This document shows, in pieces, positions 28,206 through 35,868 of a DNA stretch of 64,000 bases. The DNA is from Paenibacillus sp. Soil750. Lineage in GTDB: Bacteria; Bacillota; Bacilli; Paenibacillales; NBRC-103111. Each line of letters opens with the position of its first letter. Within the stretch, counting starts at the first letter, position 1. The stretch spans positions 558,001 to 622,000 of the forward strand of contig NZ_LMSD01000001.1 in the NCBI RefSeq assembly GCF_001428045.1, in the 5' to 3' direction. Below the pieces are notes generated by a model. That model was not told the origin of the DNA. It did no database searches and was given only the letters and a program-made list of their open reading frames with translations. A program made the translations under genes and the position numbers.

Positions 28206-28236
28206 AGCCTGTCTTTTCATAGATAGGCTTATTTTA
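28206..28236 (+). terminator. Weak hairpin terminator
   Basis: AGCCTGTC pairs with GATAGGCT (one G-T pair) and is followed by a T-rich stretch. Confidence 0.5.
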
Positions 28237-28296
28237 TGTCATATCCATGTTATGTAATGAAGGGAAATTGGTTACTTAATGTTAGAATAACTAACA

Positions 28297-28311
28297 CTGT
28301 AAGCGATTCCA
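28297..28311 (+). promoter_or_regulatory. cre-like box upstream of the saccharide operon
   Basis: CTGTAAGCGATTCCA matches the CcpA-box pattern at all positions except the first. It lies 14 bp upstream of the -35 box, so CcpA could act there as an activator or repressor. Confidence 0.5.
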
Positions 28312-28324
28312 AATTAAAAAGTTA

Positions 28325-28354
28325 TTGACAACACGCATGTCAGCTACTTATAAT
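28325..28354 (+). promoter_or_regulatory. Sigma-A promoter of the saccharide operon
   Basis: TTGACA (28325-28330), 18-bp spacer, TATAAT (28349-28354), about 90 nt before the first gene of the operon. Confidence 0.72.
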
Positions 28355-28445
28355 AAAAAACATCAGAAACAAACCACAAAAGAATTAACTAGTCATTGTG
28401 ATGTACTTTATAAATTAGAAATAAACCAGAAAAGAGGTAGGGGTT

Positions 28446-29471
28446 ATGAAAGCAGTAAAGGGCATCAATGGGTCAGCACAAGTGTTGGAGCTTCCGAACC
28501 CGGAAATGATTCCTCAATTTGTCAAAGTGAAGACGGAATACTCAGTCGTTAGTGTAGGTACCGAGCTAATGATGATAACCAATAATGGGGATGCCAATTT
28601 AGGCTATAGTGCTAGTGGCATTGTTATGGAGATAGGGGAAGGTGTTACACACGTCATCCCTGGACAACGAGTGGCTTGTTATGGGGTGCCAGCGCATAGG
28701 GAACTCCTGCTTGTTCCCAAGCATTTGGTTGTACCTGTGCCAGAAGGCGTGACTCAGGAGGAAGCGGCATTTGTCGGTATTGGTGCTATTGCGATTCATG
28801 CCTTGCGTCAAGCTAAACTAAGCTTTGGGGAAACGATTATTATCGCGGGGCTTGGCATACTTGGGCAAGTCATTGCCCGTATTGCGCATGCAGCGTCTTA
28901 TAAAGTCATTGGTTTAGAGTTAATTGAGGAACGCTGCCGAACGCTTGAGGCTATTGGTGCAATTGCCTGCCGCACTAAGGATGAGCTTCAGAAGGCTGTG
29001 GAATCCGATCCAGGCTGTAAAGGTGCAGATGCGGTTATGCTTTGTGCGAGCAACCGGAAGTTTAGTATGATAGATGATGCAATTGGTTGGCTGCGGGATC
29101 GCGGTCGTGTTGTGATCGTCGGGGATACTGGAACGGAATTTGATCGGGATCTGCTATTTATGAAAGAAGCGAGTGTTCATATTTCACGTGCGGGCGGTCC
29201 TGGTCGCTATGAGGAAACCTATGAGCAGCAAGGGGTCGATTACCCGATAGGCTATGTTCGTTGGACGGAAGGCAGGAACATGGGGGAGTTTTTACGTTTG
29301 ATCGCACAGAAAAGGATTGATATTCAATCGCTGATTACCAATGAGTGCGCACTCGAAGAGTTACCTACCATGTATCAAAGCTGCTTTGAAAAGCCGCAGA
29401 AATCGATGGGTATTGTCGTGCGATATGAACAACCCAATCCCGCCGGAGTAGCAGATTCCTTTAACAATTAA
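28446..29471 (+). CDS. Medium-chain (zinc-type) dehydrogenase
   Basis: A 341-aa MDR-superfamily oxidoreductase. It has a GroES-like N-terminal half (YSVVSVGTELMMI, GVTHVIPGQRVACYGVPAH) and a Rossmann half with AGLGILGQVIARIAHAA as the cofactor loop. The four structural-zinc cysteines of alcohol dehydrogenases are absent, as in many sugar-pathway MDR enzymes. GAGGTAGGGG precedes the start. It is first in an operon with LplB/LplC permeases and probably oxidises an imported sugar or derivative. Confidence 0.88.
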   Translation: MKAVKGINGSAQVLELPNPEMIPQFVKVKTEYSVVSVGTELMMITNNGDANLGYSASGIVMEIGEGVTHVIPGQRVACYGVPAHRELLLVPKHLVVPVPEGVTQEEAAFVGIGAIAIHALRQAKLSFGETIIIAGLGILGQVIARIAHAASYKVIGLELIEERCRTLEAIGAIACRTKDELQKAVESDPGCKGADAVMLCASNRKFSMIDDAIGWLRDRGRVVIVGDTGTEFDRDLLFMKEASVHISRAGGPGRYEETYEQQGVDYPIGYVRWTEGRNMGEFLRLIAQKRIDIQSLITNECALEELPTMYQSCFEKPQKSMGIVVRYEQPNPAGVADSFNN

Positions 29472-29489
29472 TAAAGGAGGTGATGGGGT

Positions 29490-30449
29490 ATGCGAGCAAG
29501 TGTGAAGTCGATATCTGGTGAACACATAGGAAGAAGACGAATGACCACGCATGTTTGGAAAACGTTTCTCCGATACAAATGGTTGTATTTACTTATGGTT
29601 CCGGGGATCGCGTATTACATTATTTATCACTATGTGCCGATGTTCGGACTCGTGATTGCGTTTAAGAAGTATAACCTCATGAAGGGATTATGGGGGAGTG
29701 AATGGGTTGGCTTCGATAATTTTCGAACGATATTCGCCTCGCCGGAGTTTCCTAGTTTAGTCCGAAATACGCTTCTGATCAGTGTGTATCGTATTTTGTT
29801 TAACATGCTTCCAGACGTCATGTTGGCACTTATTTTAAATGAAATTCGTGCTCCTTGGTTCAAAAGAATTGTACAAACGATCACCTATGGGCCTCATTTC
29901 TTATCATGGATTATCGTGTACGGTCTTGTGTTTTCATTCTTTGCGCCTGGTGCGGGGCTAGTTACGACGTTCTTTCGAGATATGGGTTGGGGAGAACTTG
30001 ATGTGTTGACCAACTCGGACTATTTCCGTTCCCTGCTAGTAACGTCAGATATTTGGAAAAGCACTGGTTTCGGAGCCATCATTTATTTGGCAGCACTGGC
30101 CTCGATCAACCACGAATTATATGAAGCAGCTGTTGTAGATGGCGCAGGTCGTTGGCGGCAATTGTGGCATATTACGCTCCCAGGTATTCGCGAAGTGTTC
30201 ATCTTACTGTTAATCTTGCGAATCGGACATATTATGGATGCCGGCTTCGAACAAGTATACATATTCTTGAACGCACGCGTTTACGATGTGGGAGATATCC
30301 TAGACACCTGGATCTTCCGCCGAGGTATTGAACAAATGGAATTCAGTGTCCCAGCGGCTATGGGCGTTTTCAAATCAGTAATCGGTCTAGTGCTCGTTAT
30401 TGGAGCGAATAAACTGGCCAAAAAAGTCGGCGGGTCCGGCATCTGGTAA
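29490..30449 (+). CDS. Sugar ABC transporter permease, LplB type
   Basis: A 319-aa CUT1-family permease with six membrane segments and the EAA loop YEAAVVDGAGRWRQLWHITLP. The N terminus (YKWLYLLMVPGIAYYIIYHY) is typical of the LplB/YteP group that imports pectin-type or other oligosaccharides in Paenibacillaceae. AAAGGAGG lies 8-9 nt before ATG 29490. It pairs with the next permease and the lipoprotein; no ATPase gene is nearby, so a shared MsmX-type ATPase elsewhere is likely. Confidence 0.95.
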   Translation: MRASVKSISGEHIGRRRMTTHVWKTFLRYKWLYLLMVPGIAYYIIYHYVPMFGLVIAFKKYNLMKGLWGSEWVGFDNFRTIFASPEFPSLVRNTLLISVYRILFNMLPDVMLALILNEIRAPWFKRIVQTITYGPHFLSWIIVYGLVFSFFAPGAGLVTTFFRDMGWGELDVLTNSDYFRSLLVTSDIWKSTGFGAIIYLAALASINHELYEAAVVDGAGRWRQLWHITLPGIREVFILLLILRIGHIMDAGFEQVYIFLNARVYDVGDILDTWIFRRGIEQMEFSVPAAMGVFKSVIGLVLVIGANKLAKKVGGSGIW

Positions 30450-30462
30450 AGGAGGCATCGTT

Positions 30463-31350
30463 ATGCCATTCATGCTTAAGAAAACCAAATCAGACCGCAT
30501 TGTAGATGCCGTTCTTTACACCGTACTCGGACTTTTCTGTTTAGCAACGCTGTTTCCAATCTACTTTGTCTTCATTATGTCCATCACACCCTATACGGAA
30601 GTGCTCAAGAACGGTGGATTTGTCATCGTACCGCATGCGATCACATTCGAAGCATTCAAAACGATTTTCTCCAGCAACACTGTGCCCAAAGCTCTGCAAG
30701 TATCGATATTCGTAACGGTCGTTGGTACAGCGTGCAACCTAGCCATTACGACGATGCTGGCCTATCCGTTATCGAAGAAATTTTTACCGGGGCGCAATAT
30801 CGTCCTGATGGGCATCGTGTTTACCATGTTGTTCTCAGGGGGGATCATCCCCATGTATTTGACGGTGAAAGCCACGGGCTTGATGGATTCATTATGGGCA
30901 CTTATCATTCCAGGTCTTGTCTCGTCCTTTAATATTCTGATCATGAAGACCTTCTTCGAAGGCCTTCCCTATGAAATTGAAGAGGCGGCGAAAGTCGATG
31001 GCTGCAGCGACATTGGTACACTTATGCGGATTGTGCTGCCGCTCTCGATGCCGATTATGGCAACGTTGGGATTGTTCTACGGTGTGAATCACTGGAATGC
31101 TTACTTCGGCGGGGTCATGTATTTAAATGATCGCAGTCTATATCCGATACAGGTTGTGCTGCGGAATATGATTGTGTCACCGGCCATTAGTCAGGAGCTT
31201 GCGATTTCTCAATCTTCATTAAATACCATGCCGCCGGAAACCATCAAGATGGCAACCGTTGTGGTGGCGATCATACCAGTTCTAATCGTGTATCCGTTTC
31301 TACAAAAATATTTCGTCAAAGGCATGCTGTTAGGTGCTGTCAAAGGATAA
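30463..31350 (+). CDS. Sugar ABC transporter permease, LplC/YtcP type
   Basis: A 295-aa second CUT1 permease with the EAA loop YEIEEAAKVDGCSDIGTLMR and the conserved C terminus YPFLQKYFVKGMLLGAVKG. ATG 30463 has AAAGGAGG 8 nt upstream and lies just after the stop of the LplB-type gene; the longer frame would overlap that gene without need. Confidence 0.96.
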   Translation: MPFMLKKTKSDRIVDAVLYTVLGLFCLATLFPIYFVFIMSITPYTEVLKNGGFVIVPHAITFEAFKTIFSSNTVPKALQVSIFVTVVGTACNLAITTMLAYPLSKKFLPGRNIVLMGIVFTMLFSGGIIPMYLTVKATGLMDSLWALIIPGLVSSFNILIMKTFFEGLPYEIEEAAKVDGCSDIGTLMRIVLPLSMPIMATLGLFYGVNHWNAYFGGVMYLNDRSLYPIQVVLRNMIVSPAISQELAISQSSLNTMPPETIKMATVVVAIIPVLIVYPFLQKYFVKGMLLGAVKG

Positions 31351-31542
31351 GCCTAACAGCAACTTTACTACAATTGGCTGTAAGCCAGTCACGTATTAAG
31401 TACGAGGAGGTGACAACGGGAAGTAGATCTACAGTGGTTATTACGCAAACGATTCGTATCCATTGATTTGACGGAAGTAATGGCTTGAAAGTAGTTTCAT
31501 ACGCGTTCTCATTCTTCTAAAACGAACAGGGGGGTCTTTCAT

Positions 31543-33147
31543 TTGAAAACGTTATCAAAAGTAACTACGCTATTATTAGCATCTTCGCTGGTCCTTGTCG
31601 CATGCACGAGTTCGAAAGAGGAGGCTTCTAGTTCCCCAACTAATACGGCGGTGACAACGTCGTCGAGCCCAGATGCCAAGAAGGAAAAACTAGACCTGAG
31701 TTGGATGGTTATCGCAGATGCAAGCGCCCAACTTCCTTCGGCCGATAAAGACTTCGTGAAGAAAGCGATTGAAGAGAAATTCAATGTCTCACTGAAAATG
31801 ACCTACTTGCCGTTTGGCCAAGACTATACCAATAAATTGAATACGATGATCGCATCTGGCGACATTCCCGACGTGTTCTACGCAGACGGTGTACCTTCTA
31901 ATAATTACATCCGTGATGGTGTTGCGAGAGATTTGACGGGGATTGTCACACCGGCCAAAATGCCAAACTACTTCAAGAATTGGGTGTCGGAAGCAACGTT
32001 GAAGTCGTATCAGGTACAAGGTGCATTCAAGCGTGCCCCTGTTCCGTACGAAACTAGTTACTACCGTACCTTCTATATTCGGAAAGACTGGCTCGACAAG
32101 CTTAATTTAAAAATGCCGACGAACTACGACGAGCTAGTGAGTGTCATGAAAGCTTTTACGTTCAATGATCCAGACGGTAATGGCAAGAACGATACGTATG
32201 GTTTTACAGCGGCAGGCGGCGGTGCAAGCATTTCGATGGACTTCCCAGAATTCCTGAAAAACGGCTTTGCTGGTGACACATATGTAGAAAATGACCAGTT
32301 CATCGACGTTCGTACCGATATCCGCATGCAAAATGTGCTTACAGATATCAAGGCACTACTGGACATGAAAGTTGTCGATCCGGACTGGTTCCTGAACAAG
32401 TATGGTCAACATTTTGACAAAGCTGCACAAGGTAAAGCAGGTATTGTGATTGGTCAAGGCAGAGACCTTGCTTTCGATAACAATCCGGCTGGATTGCAAA
32501 TGAAAGCGAAGGCTGCAGGTCAAACAACAGCAGACTGGGAGCCGTTCCATCCGTGGGAGAAAACCGGTACTTGGGTAGAGACGATTCCACAAAACCCGTT
32601 CTTGATCAGCTCCAAAAGCTCAGATGCCAAAGTACAGCGCTCTATTGAAATTCTGGATTGGCTCGCTGGAGAGGAAGGCTTCTTGCTGACGCGTTACGGG
32701 AAAGAAAACGTGGATTACAAACGTAATGGAAAAGACATCGAAGTCAATCAGGACGCCTACAAAAAAGATGTGATCGACAATAACAACTTTATTGAAGTGT
32801 ATGGTTGGTTTACACCGCGTAAACCGGAAGTGTTCAGTTTGAATATCATTGATCCTAAAGTAACCGAGCGAGATAAGAAAATTGTTGAAAAAATCAACTC
32901 ATATAAGATTCTTCCGTCAGTGGGTACCGCTCTTACTGTTAAAGAAGGTATGGATATCGGAGCCATGCGCAAGCGAATGAATGAGCTGCACGTTCAAATC
33001 TTGTATAAAGAGAAGGACGCTGCTAACTGGCCGCAATATCGCCAAGAAGTGATGACGAAATTCGGCGGCAAAGCGATTTTCGATAACTATGCGGAACTTA
33101 CATCCACAGCCAAAGGCAAACCGATTAAGTTTAAATCGGACAACTAA
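31543..33147 (+). CDS. Extracellular solute-binding lipoprotein (LplA-like)
   Basis: A 534-aa sugar-binding lipoprotein. The signal peptide ends in the lipobox LVLVAC (Cys21), followed by a Ser/Thr-rich linker. The long CUT1 binding fold (IASGDIPDVFYADG, FYIRKDWLDKLNLKMPTNYDE, DPDGNGKNDTYGFTAAGG) has the calcium-loop-like DPDGNGKND seen in LplA/YtcQ relatives. The start is TTG, 9 nt after GGGGGG. A 190-nt leader separates it from the permeases, suggesting its own regulation or extra expression. A strong hairpin follows. Confidence 0.95.
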   Translation: MKTLSKVTTLLLASSLVLVACTSSKEEASSSPTNTAVTTSSSPDAKKEKLDLSWMVIADASAQLPSADKDFVKKAIEEKFNVSLKMTYLPFGQDYTNKLNTMIASGDIPDVFYADGVPSNNYIRDGVARDLTGIVTPAKMPNYFKNWVSEATLKSYQVQGAFKRAPVPYETSYYRTFYIRKDWLDKLNLKMPTNYDELVSVMKAFTFNDPDGNGKNDTYGFTAAGGGASISMDFPEFLKNGFAGDTYVENDQFIDVRTDIRMQNVLTDIKALLDMKVVDPDWFLNKYGQHFDKAAQGKAGIVIGQGRDLAFDNNPAGLQMKAKAAGQTTADWEPFHPWEKTGTWVETIPQNPFLISSKSSDAKVQRSIEILDWLAGEEGFLLTRYGKENVDYKRNGKDIEVNQDAYKKDVIDNNNFIEVYGWFTPRKPEVFSLNIIDPKVTERDKKIVEKINSYKILPSVGTALTVKEGMDIGAMRKRMNELHVQILYKEKDAANWPQYRQEVMTKFGGKAIFDNYAELTSTAKGKPIKFKSDN

Positions 33148-33175
33148 ATCGTAGTCGTTCTTCGGATCAAGCAAC

Positions 33176-33212
33176 TCAGACTGTCGAATGCATGGCATGT
33201 TCGCCAGTCTGA
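33176..33212 (+). promoter_or_regulatory. Intercistronic hairpin after the binding-protein gene
   Basis: TCAGACTG-t-CGAA pairs with TTCG-c-CAGTCTGA around an 11-nt loop. No T run follows, so it is more likely an mRNA-stabilising or attenuating stem that sets high binding-protein levels than a full terminator. Confidence 0.6.
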
Positions 33213-33256
33213 CTTTGCAGGTTTGTGAACTACCTAGGGAATGGAGGGCTTCCCGC

Positions 33257-34039
33257 GTGCGATTGCAAGGAAAACGAGCATTGATTACAGGAAGTGCCAG
33301 AGGCATCGGTCAAGGGATTGCACATAAGTTCGTGCAAGAAGGAGCAAGTGTCGTATTGCTTGATTACAGGGCGGATCAGCTTGAAGCATCTGCAGACACA
33401 ATTCGAAAGCAAGCCATAGATAGGGGGCAAACACCTCAAGTTGCAACCGTCGTCTGTGACTTAAGTGTGCCGGAGCAAGTGGACAAGGCTGCTGAAAAAG
33501 CGTGGGCTTACTGGGATGGCATCGACATTTTGGTCAATAACGCTGGCATTGCAACACGTGAGTCGTTCATTGACATCCCTCTCTTTCGTTGGCAGCAGGT
33601 GATCAACATAAATTTGAATGCGGCGTTCCAACTGAGCCAATGGGTGGCGAAGGGGATGATTGCTGGTGGGATTCACGGTTCGATCGTCAATATGGCCTCG
33701 AAAAATGGCTTAGCCGGAAGTGCCGTATTGGCTCATTACAATGCATCCAAAGGCGGCGTTGTTTTGCTAACGCAGTCGATGGCTGTTGATTTGGCTCAGA
33801 ATAACATTCGTGTTAATAGCGTTGCGCCTGGCTTCATCGATACACCGCTGGATCGCGAACTGAAGGAGAAATCGGAAGTCACACTTTCATTGACGGAACG
33901 AACCCCGATGCGCAGGCTCGGTACCATTGAGGAAGTAGCGAACGCATTTCTATTCTTGGCATCAGACGAAGCATCCTACATAACGGGCACGACACTAGTT
34001 GTGGACGGAGGTCATCTTGCCAATGCTTGTGATTTGTAA
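33257..34039 (+). CDS. Short-chain dehydrogenase/reductase (sugar-acid pathway type)
   Basis: A 260-aa classical SDR. The cofactor motif is TGSARGIGQG, with LVNNAGIATRE, catalytic Ser in VNMASKNG, and YNASK as YxxxK. The C terminus YITGTTLVVDGG is typical. GTG 33257 is chosen because GGAGG lies 9 nt upstream and the strand MRLQGKRALIT starts there. Its place between the binding protein and an IlvD/Edd dehydratase suggests oxidation of a sugar or of a 2-keto-3-deoxy sugar acid. Confidence 0.92.
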   Translation: MRLQGKRALITGSARGIGQGIAHKFVQEGASVVLLDYRADQLEASADTIRKQAIDRGQTPQVATVVCDLSVPEQVDKAAEKAWAYWDGIDILVNNAGIATRESFIDIPLFRWQQVININLNAAFQLSQWVAKGMIAGGIHGSIVNMASKNGLAGSAVLAHYNASKGGVVLLTQSMAVDLAQNNIRVNSVAPGFIDTPLDRELKEKSEVTLSLTERTPMRRLGTIEEVANAFLFLASDEASYITGTTLVVDGGHLANACDL

Positions 34040-34087
34040 ACTTTTGTAACCATACATCAGGATTGCGTGCAAGGAGGACTTACTAAC

Positions 34088-35815
34088 ATGGCAGATGAGG
34101 ACAACAAGCATGGGGTAAATGAGGAAGATAAACTTCGTGGTGACAAATATTTTAACGACACAGGGCTTTGGGGGTTTATCCATCGTTCATTTACGAAATC
34201 CATGGGCTACACGGACGACGATTTAAAAAAGCCGGTCATCGGTATTTGCAACACATTCAGCGAGTTGAATAAATGCCACTCTCACTTTAGAGAATTGACT
34301 GACTATGTAAAGCGTGGTGTATGGCAAGCCGGTGGTCTGCCCATGGAATTCCCGACTATTTCGATTGGCGAACCATATGTTAAGCCAACGACGATGCTGC
34401 TTCGGAATCTCATGGCGATGGACACGGAAGAAATGGTCAAAGCGCATCCGATCGATGGCGTTGTGCTTCTGGGCGGATGTGACAAAACGGTACCTGCGCA
34501 GTTGATGGCTGCGGTGAGTGCTAATATTCCAGCGATAGTCCTTACCGGCGGTCCGATGCTGAACGGCAAATTAAACGGCCAGACGCTTGGTGCCTGCACC
34601 GACTGTTATCAGTTTACGCTTGAGCACAAAGCGGGCAACATCTCAGACGAGCAGCTCACCATTGCTGAGAATGCTATTTGCCGCAGTGATGGTCACTGCA
34701 TGGTGATGGGGACGGCCAGTACAATGGCGGCGATTGCCGAAGCGCTTGGTATGGCACTCCCTGGCTGTGCGGCAATTCCTGCCCCAGATTCCAGACGGCG
34801 ACATATGTCCGAGCAGACAGGGAAACAGATCGTGGAGCTCGTCCGTCGCAACATCCGACCGCGTGACATTATTACAAAGGAATCACTGGATAACGCAATT
34901 CGAGTTACGATGGCATGCGCAGGATCAACCAACGCAATCATCCATTTGGTAGCTATTGCTGGACGACTTGGCTACCGATTACCGCTTGAAAGGTTCGATG
35001 AAATTAGCGCAACGACGCCATTTATCCTGAACGTTCGCCCATCTGGCAAATATCAAATGGAAGAGTTTTTCGAAGCAGGCGGCGTGCCGTCGCTGATGAA
35101 GGAAATTGAACCGCTGCTAAACGGCAATTGTTTGACCGTTACTGGCCAAACAGTGACAGAGAACCTGCGAGGCGTGCTAGTAACTGACCGCGAGCTGATC
35201 TATCCGCTTGAGCAGCCCATTGCTCCGCAAGGCGGTATTGCGGTGCTGCGCGGAAACCTCTCTCCGAACGGTGCACTAATCAAGCAAACGGCGGTTTCAC
35301 CGCATCTCAAAAAACACCGTGGACGCGCCGTCGTCTTCGAATCGCCGGCCGATCTGAATGCACGGATTGACGATCCAGATTTGGATGTCGATGAGAACAG
35401 TGTCCTCGTGTTGAAGAACGCTGGACCGAAAGGCGCGCCAGCGATGCCGGAAATCGGGCAAATCCCAATTCCGAAGAAGCTGCTCATGCAAGGGGTGCGC
35501 GACATGGTACGTATTTCGGATGCCCGCATCAGCGGTACTTCGTACGGCACCTTGATTGTGCATGTTGCTCCTGAAGCAGCCATCGGTGGACCACTAGGGC
35601 TCGTGCAGAACGGCGATGAGATCGAACTCGACATCGATATGCGCAAGCTGGAGTTACATGTAGATGAAGAAACGCTTCGAGAACGCAAAGCGAAGTGGGA
35701 GGCTCCTCCACCTGCCTATGATCGAGGGTATGGTCTCCTATTCTTGGAACGTGTGCTGCAAGCGGATGAGGGCTGCGATTTTGACTTCCTATTGCCGCCT
35801 GAGCTTCGCAAGTAG
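34088..35815 (+). CDS. IlvD/Edd-family sugar-acid dehydratase
   Basis: A 575-aa iron-sulfur dehydratase. Candidate cluster cysteines are in GICNTFSELNKC, LLGGCDKT (Cys131) and GACTDCYQ (Cys170/173); CRSDGHCMVMGTASTM replaces the usual CGTMGTASTM stretch. The family includes dihydroxyacid, 6-phosphogluconate, xylonate, arabinonate and galactonate dehydratases. The sugar operon context favours a sugar acid (to 2-keto-3-deoxy acid) over branched-chain amino acid synthesis. ATG 34088 follows AAGGAGG by 12 nt. Confidence 0.92.
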   Translation: MADEDNKHGVNEEDKLRGDKYFNDTGLWGFIHRSFTKSMGYTDDDLKKPVIGICNTFSELNKCHSHFRELTDYVKRGVWQAGGLPMEFPTISIGEPYVKPTTMLLRNLMAMDTEEMVKAHPIDGVVLLGGCDKTVPAQLMAAVSANIPAIVLTGGPMLNGKLNGQTLGACTDCYQFTLEHKAGNISDEQLTIAENAICRSDGHCMVMGTASTMAAIAEALGMALPGCAAIPAPDSRRRHMSEQTGKQIVELVRRNIRPRDIITKESLDNAIRVTMACAGSTNAIIHLVAIAGRLGYRLPLERFDEISATTPFILNVRPSGKYQMEEFFEAGGVPSLMKEIEPLLNGNCLTVTGQTVTENLRGVLVTDRELIYPLEQPIAPQGGIAVLRGNLSPNGALIKQTAVSPHLKKHRGRAVVFESPADLNARIDDPDLDVDENSVLVLKNAGPKGAPAMPEIGQIPIPKKLLMQGVRDMVRISDARISGTSYGTLIVHVAPEAAIGGPLGLVQNGDEIELDIDMRKLELHVDEETLRERKAKWEAPPPAYDRGYGLLFLERVLQADEGCDFDFLLPPELRK

Positions 35816-35868
35816 CGATGTAAATAGTTGTCTTACCTATCCCCCTTACGAAGAGGAGTTGTTCAACG

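Noticed and set aside
34088..35815. Branched-chain amino acid dihydroxyacid dehydratase (ilvD)
   Set aside because: There are no other ilv or leu genes around, the cysteine pattern differs from typical IlvD, and the operon is saccharide-related.
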